From assembly GCF_024397895.1 (NCBI RefSeq), contig NZ_CP073346.1:4030001-4094000 (forward strand): a DNA stretch of 64,000 nucleotides, in the 5' to 3' direction. A program made the position numbers and the translations under genes. The notes beneath the pieces were generated by a model, which did not search any database, was not told the origin of the DNA, and saw nothing but the letters and a program-made list of their open reading frames with translations. This stretch comes from Pseudomonas benzenivorans. GTDB lineage: Bacteria; Pseudomonadota; Gammaproteobacteria; Pseudomonadales; Pseudomonadaceae. This document shows positions 58,131-64,000 of this stretch, piece by piece (the first letter of the stretch is position 1; the number at the start of each line of letters is the position of its first letter).

Positions 58131-59147
58131 ATGCTTGCCCTCGGTAGACTGCTCGAACTGACTCTGGCCGGCCATGAGCCGGCAGCGAAGCTCCAGCTGA
58201 CCCCCGAGGGCGCGCGTTTGCGCTGGTTGGCCGAGGGTGCGCTGGAAGTGACGCCGCCGGCGGCCCTCGACAATGGCCTGGACCTGCTGCTGTCGGCCGG
58301 TATCCACGGCAACGAGACCGCGCCGATCGAGCTGCTCGACCGCCTGCTGCACGGCATCGCCCGTGGCGAGCTGAAGCCGCGGGCGCGCATGCTGTTTTTG
58401 CTCGGCAACCCGCCGGCGATCCGCCAGGGCGAGCGCTACGTCGAGCAGGACATCAACCGGCTGTTCAACGGCCGCCATGAAATGAGCACCGGTTACGAGG
58501 CGCTGCGCGCCTGTGAGCTGGAGCACCTGGCCGCCGCCTTCTTCAGTCAGCCGGGGCGTACGCGCCTGCATTACGACCTGCACACCGCCATTCGCGGCTC
58601 GAAGATCGAGCAGTTCGCCCTCTATCCGTTCCAGGAAGGGCGCGCGCGCAGCAAGCGTGAGCTGGCCCGGCTGAATGCGGCGGGGGTGGAGGCGGTGCTG
58701 CTGCACAACAAGAGCTCGATCACCTTCAGCGCCTACACCTACACCCAGCTCGGCGCCGAGGCCTTCACCCTGGAACTGGGCAAGGCCCGGGCCTTTGGCC
58801 AGAACCAGGAGGTCAACCTCGATCGGCTGGAGGCGCGCCTGCACGCCATCATCGAGGGGCGCGAGCCCGAGGGCGAGGCCCAGGAAGGCGAGTTGGGCGA
58901 GTTGAAACTGTTCGCCGTGGCACGGGAGATCATCAAGCACAGCGACGGTTTTCGCCTGCACCTGCCGCTGGACATCGAGAACTTCAGCGAGCTGCCGGTC
59001 GGCTACCTGCTCGCCGAGGACCTCAGCGACACACGCTGGGTGGTGGAGGAGCAGGGCGCGCGGATCATCTTCCCCAACCCCAGGGTGAAGAACGGCCTGC
59101 GCGCCGGCATTCTCGTCGTGCCGGCCGAAGACGCTCAGCTCGCCTGA
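58131..59147 (+). CDS. astE: Succinylglutamate desuccinylase
   Basis: 338 residues, M14-like zinc hydrolase. Zinc ligands in GIHGNETAP and [10 protein letters not shown]; catalytic glutamate in [11 protein letters not shown]. Releases glutamate and succinate. ATG at 58131; the preceding GAGG at 58119-58122 is in the usual range. Confidence 0.96.
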   Translation: MLALGRLLELTLAGHEPAAKLQLTPEGARLRWLAEGALEVTPPAALDNGLDLLLSAGIHGNETAPIELLDRLLHGIARGELKPRARMLFLLGNPPAIRQGERYVEQDINRLFNGRHEMSTGYEALRACELEHLAAAFFSQPGRTRLHYDLHTAIRGSKIEQFALYPFQEGRARSKRELARLNAAGVEAVLLHNKSSITFSAYTYTQLGAEAFTLELGKARAFGQNQEVNLDRLEARLHAIIEGREPEGEAQEGELGELKLFAVAREIIKHSDGFRLHLPLDIENFSELPVGYLLAEDLSDTRWVVEEQGARIIFPNPRVKNGLRAGILVVPAEDAQLA

Positions 59148-59293
59148 CTCGTGTCGCGGGGCTCCGGGGCCCATCGCTGAGCGCCACGTTCATCTGGCCA
59201 TCTGTGTGGTCCGCACGGCGCTGATCTGTACCTTGTCTGCCGCCATGGGGGGCCTTAGCATCGTGGCTTTCGCCACTTTCAGGGAAGTCTTCC

Positions 59294-60298
<1,005 letters not shown>

Positions 60299-60420
60299 AA
60301 GGCCCGTGGCGCCGAATAGGCGCCCTCTATCGATAAAGGCACTAGCCTCACCTCGCAGGCCCGATATAATGCGGCCCTTTGCCGGCTTTGCCGTGGCCGC
60401 CTGTTTCCGTGGATGACCCT

Positions 60421-63045
<2,625 letters not shown>

Positions 63046-63156
63046 ACGCCGGGCAGTCCGGCGTCGAGGTCGAGGCCCGTCCCGCCCGGCGGGTCTTGGC
63101 AGTGTGCAGAGTTGAATGTCTAATGGGCGCCCTTCACGGGCTGAGGCGGCTTTGAA

Positions 63157-64000
63157 ATGGCTTTGATCGTACAGAAATTCGGGGGCACCTCCGTCGGCAC
63201 CGTTGAGCGTATTCAGCAGGTCGCCGAGAAGGTCAAGAAATTCCGCGAGAACGGCGACGACATCGTCGTCGTGGTGTCGGCCATGAGTGGCGAGACCAAC
63301 CGTCTGATCGACCTGGCCAAGCAGGTCAGCGACGATCAGCCGGTGCCGCGTGAGCTGGATGTGATGGTCTCCACCGGCGAGCAGGTGACCATCGCCCTGC
63401 TGGCCATGGCGCTGATCAAGCGCGGTGTGCCGGCGGTGTCCTATACCGGCAATCAGGTGCGCATCCTCACCGACAGCGCGCACAACAAGGCGCGGATTCT
63501 GCAGATCGACGACCAGAAGCTGCGCAACGACCTCAAGGCCGGGCGCGTGGTCGTGGTCGCCGGCTTCCAGGGCGTGGACGAGCACGGCAACATCACCACC
63601 CTCGGTCGCGGTGGCTCCGACACCACAGGGGTGGCCCTGGCCGCGGCGCTGAAAGCCGACGAGTGCCAGATCTATACCGACGTCGATGGTGTCTACACCA
63701 CCGATCCGCGCGTGGTACCCCAGGCCCAGCGCCTGGAAAAGATCACCTTCGAAGAGATGCTGGAAATGGCCAGCCTCGGTTCCAAGGTGCTGCAGATTCG
63801 TTCGGTGGAATTCGCCGGCAAGTACAACGTCCCGCTGCGCGTGTTGCACAGCTTCCAAGAGGGGCCGGGCACCCTCATTACCCTTGATGAAGAGGAAACC
63901 ATGGAACAGCCGATCATCTCCGGCATCGCTTTCAACCGCGACGAAGCCAAGCTGACCATCCGTGGCGTGCCGGACATCCCGGGCGTGGCCTTCAAGATCC
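63157..64000 (+). CDS. lysC: Aspartate kinase, 5' part
   Basis: The first ~281 residues are present and the frame runs off the window. Starts MALIVQKFGGTSVGTVERI; VVVVSAMSGETNRL and TTLGRGGSDTTGVALAAAL are kinase motifs, and an ACT domain begins near MEQPIISGIAF. First step of the aspartate family pathway (lysine, methionine, threonine). 112 bases after alaS; the gene order alaS-lysC is typical of Pseudomonas. Confidence 0.97.
   Translation, partial: MALIVQKFGGTSVGTVERIQQVAEKVKKFRENGDDIVVVVSAMSGETNRLIDLAKQVSDDQPVPRELDVMVSTGEQVTIALLAMALIKRGVPAVSYTGNQVRILTDSAHNKARILQIDDQKLRNDLKAGRVVVVAGFQGVDEHGNITTLGRGGSDTTGVALAAALKADECQIYTDVDGVYTTDPRVVPQAQRLEKITFEEMLEMASLGSKVLQIRSVEFAGKYNVPLRVLHSFQEGPGTLITLDEEETMEQPIISGIAFNRDEAKLTIRGVPDIPGVAFKI

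Overview
The window is a high-GC chromosomal segment of a gammaproteobacterium, almost certainly Pseudomonas sensu lato. Supporting evidence is the arginine succinyltransferase operon in the Pseudomonas order (aruC, two paralogous subunits aruF/aruG, astD, astB, a small gene, astE), minCDE next to rluA, class Ia nrdAB next to an OmpR-type two-component pair, alaS followed by lysC, TGTCGC-N8-AA ArgR half-sites and REP/RAYT elements. The species cannot be fixed from the sequence alone. No CRISPR array, rRNA or prophage is visible.

Left part (1-17,500). The 3' end of cvfB and a tRNA-Thr(CGT) with a terminator precede the most unusual locus. It holds a 2,338-residue secreted adhesin (ten near-identical 97-residue Ig-like repeats, a delta-60 repeat block and an SbsA-type Ig domain). 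Downstream, on the same strand, lie a TPR-sulfotransferase fusion, an overlapping type I secretion set (TolC-like, ABC, HlyD-like), a stand-alone APS kinase and a small exported tyrosine-rich protein. APS kinase makes PAPS, sulfotransferases consume PAPS, and the T1SS exports large adhesins. The locus therefore reads as a module that sulfates a giant surface protein and secretes it, analogous in logic to the Xanthomonas rax genes but with a different substrate type. This is inference and is the main candidate novelty.

Middle part (17,700-36,000). This is a series of mostly single genes: CMD-like proteins, a YebC-family regulator, glutamate dehydrogenase, an MFS transporter, two UspA paralogues around an AhpD-like gene with a divergent TetR regulator and three operator-like palindromes, a DMT exporter, PpiC, a STAS-like protein, a thioesterase, lipoproteins, a tandem CAP protein, a MerR/DUF2938 pair, a degenerate HD-GYP protein, a methyltransferase, a GNAT enzyme and an OsmC-YcaO fusion.

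Mobile patch (36,000-38,500). A RAYT (REP-associated transposase) gene sits among REP palindromes. An intact IS5-family element with a TTAG target duplication has inserted into a REP-linked repeat, and the 3' remnant of a tyrosine integrase lies beside it.

Right part (38,500-64,000). This is core genome: nrdB, nrdA (twin ATP-cones; tandem NrdR-like boxes 31 bp apart upstream), an OmpR/EnvZ-type pair, rluA, minE-minD-minC, a lipid A acyltransferase, a patatin-like phospholipase, the aru/ast operon for arginine catabolism with ArgR half-sites upstream of aruC, ltaE, alaS and the 5' part of lysC, which runs off the window.
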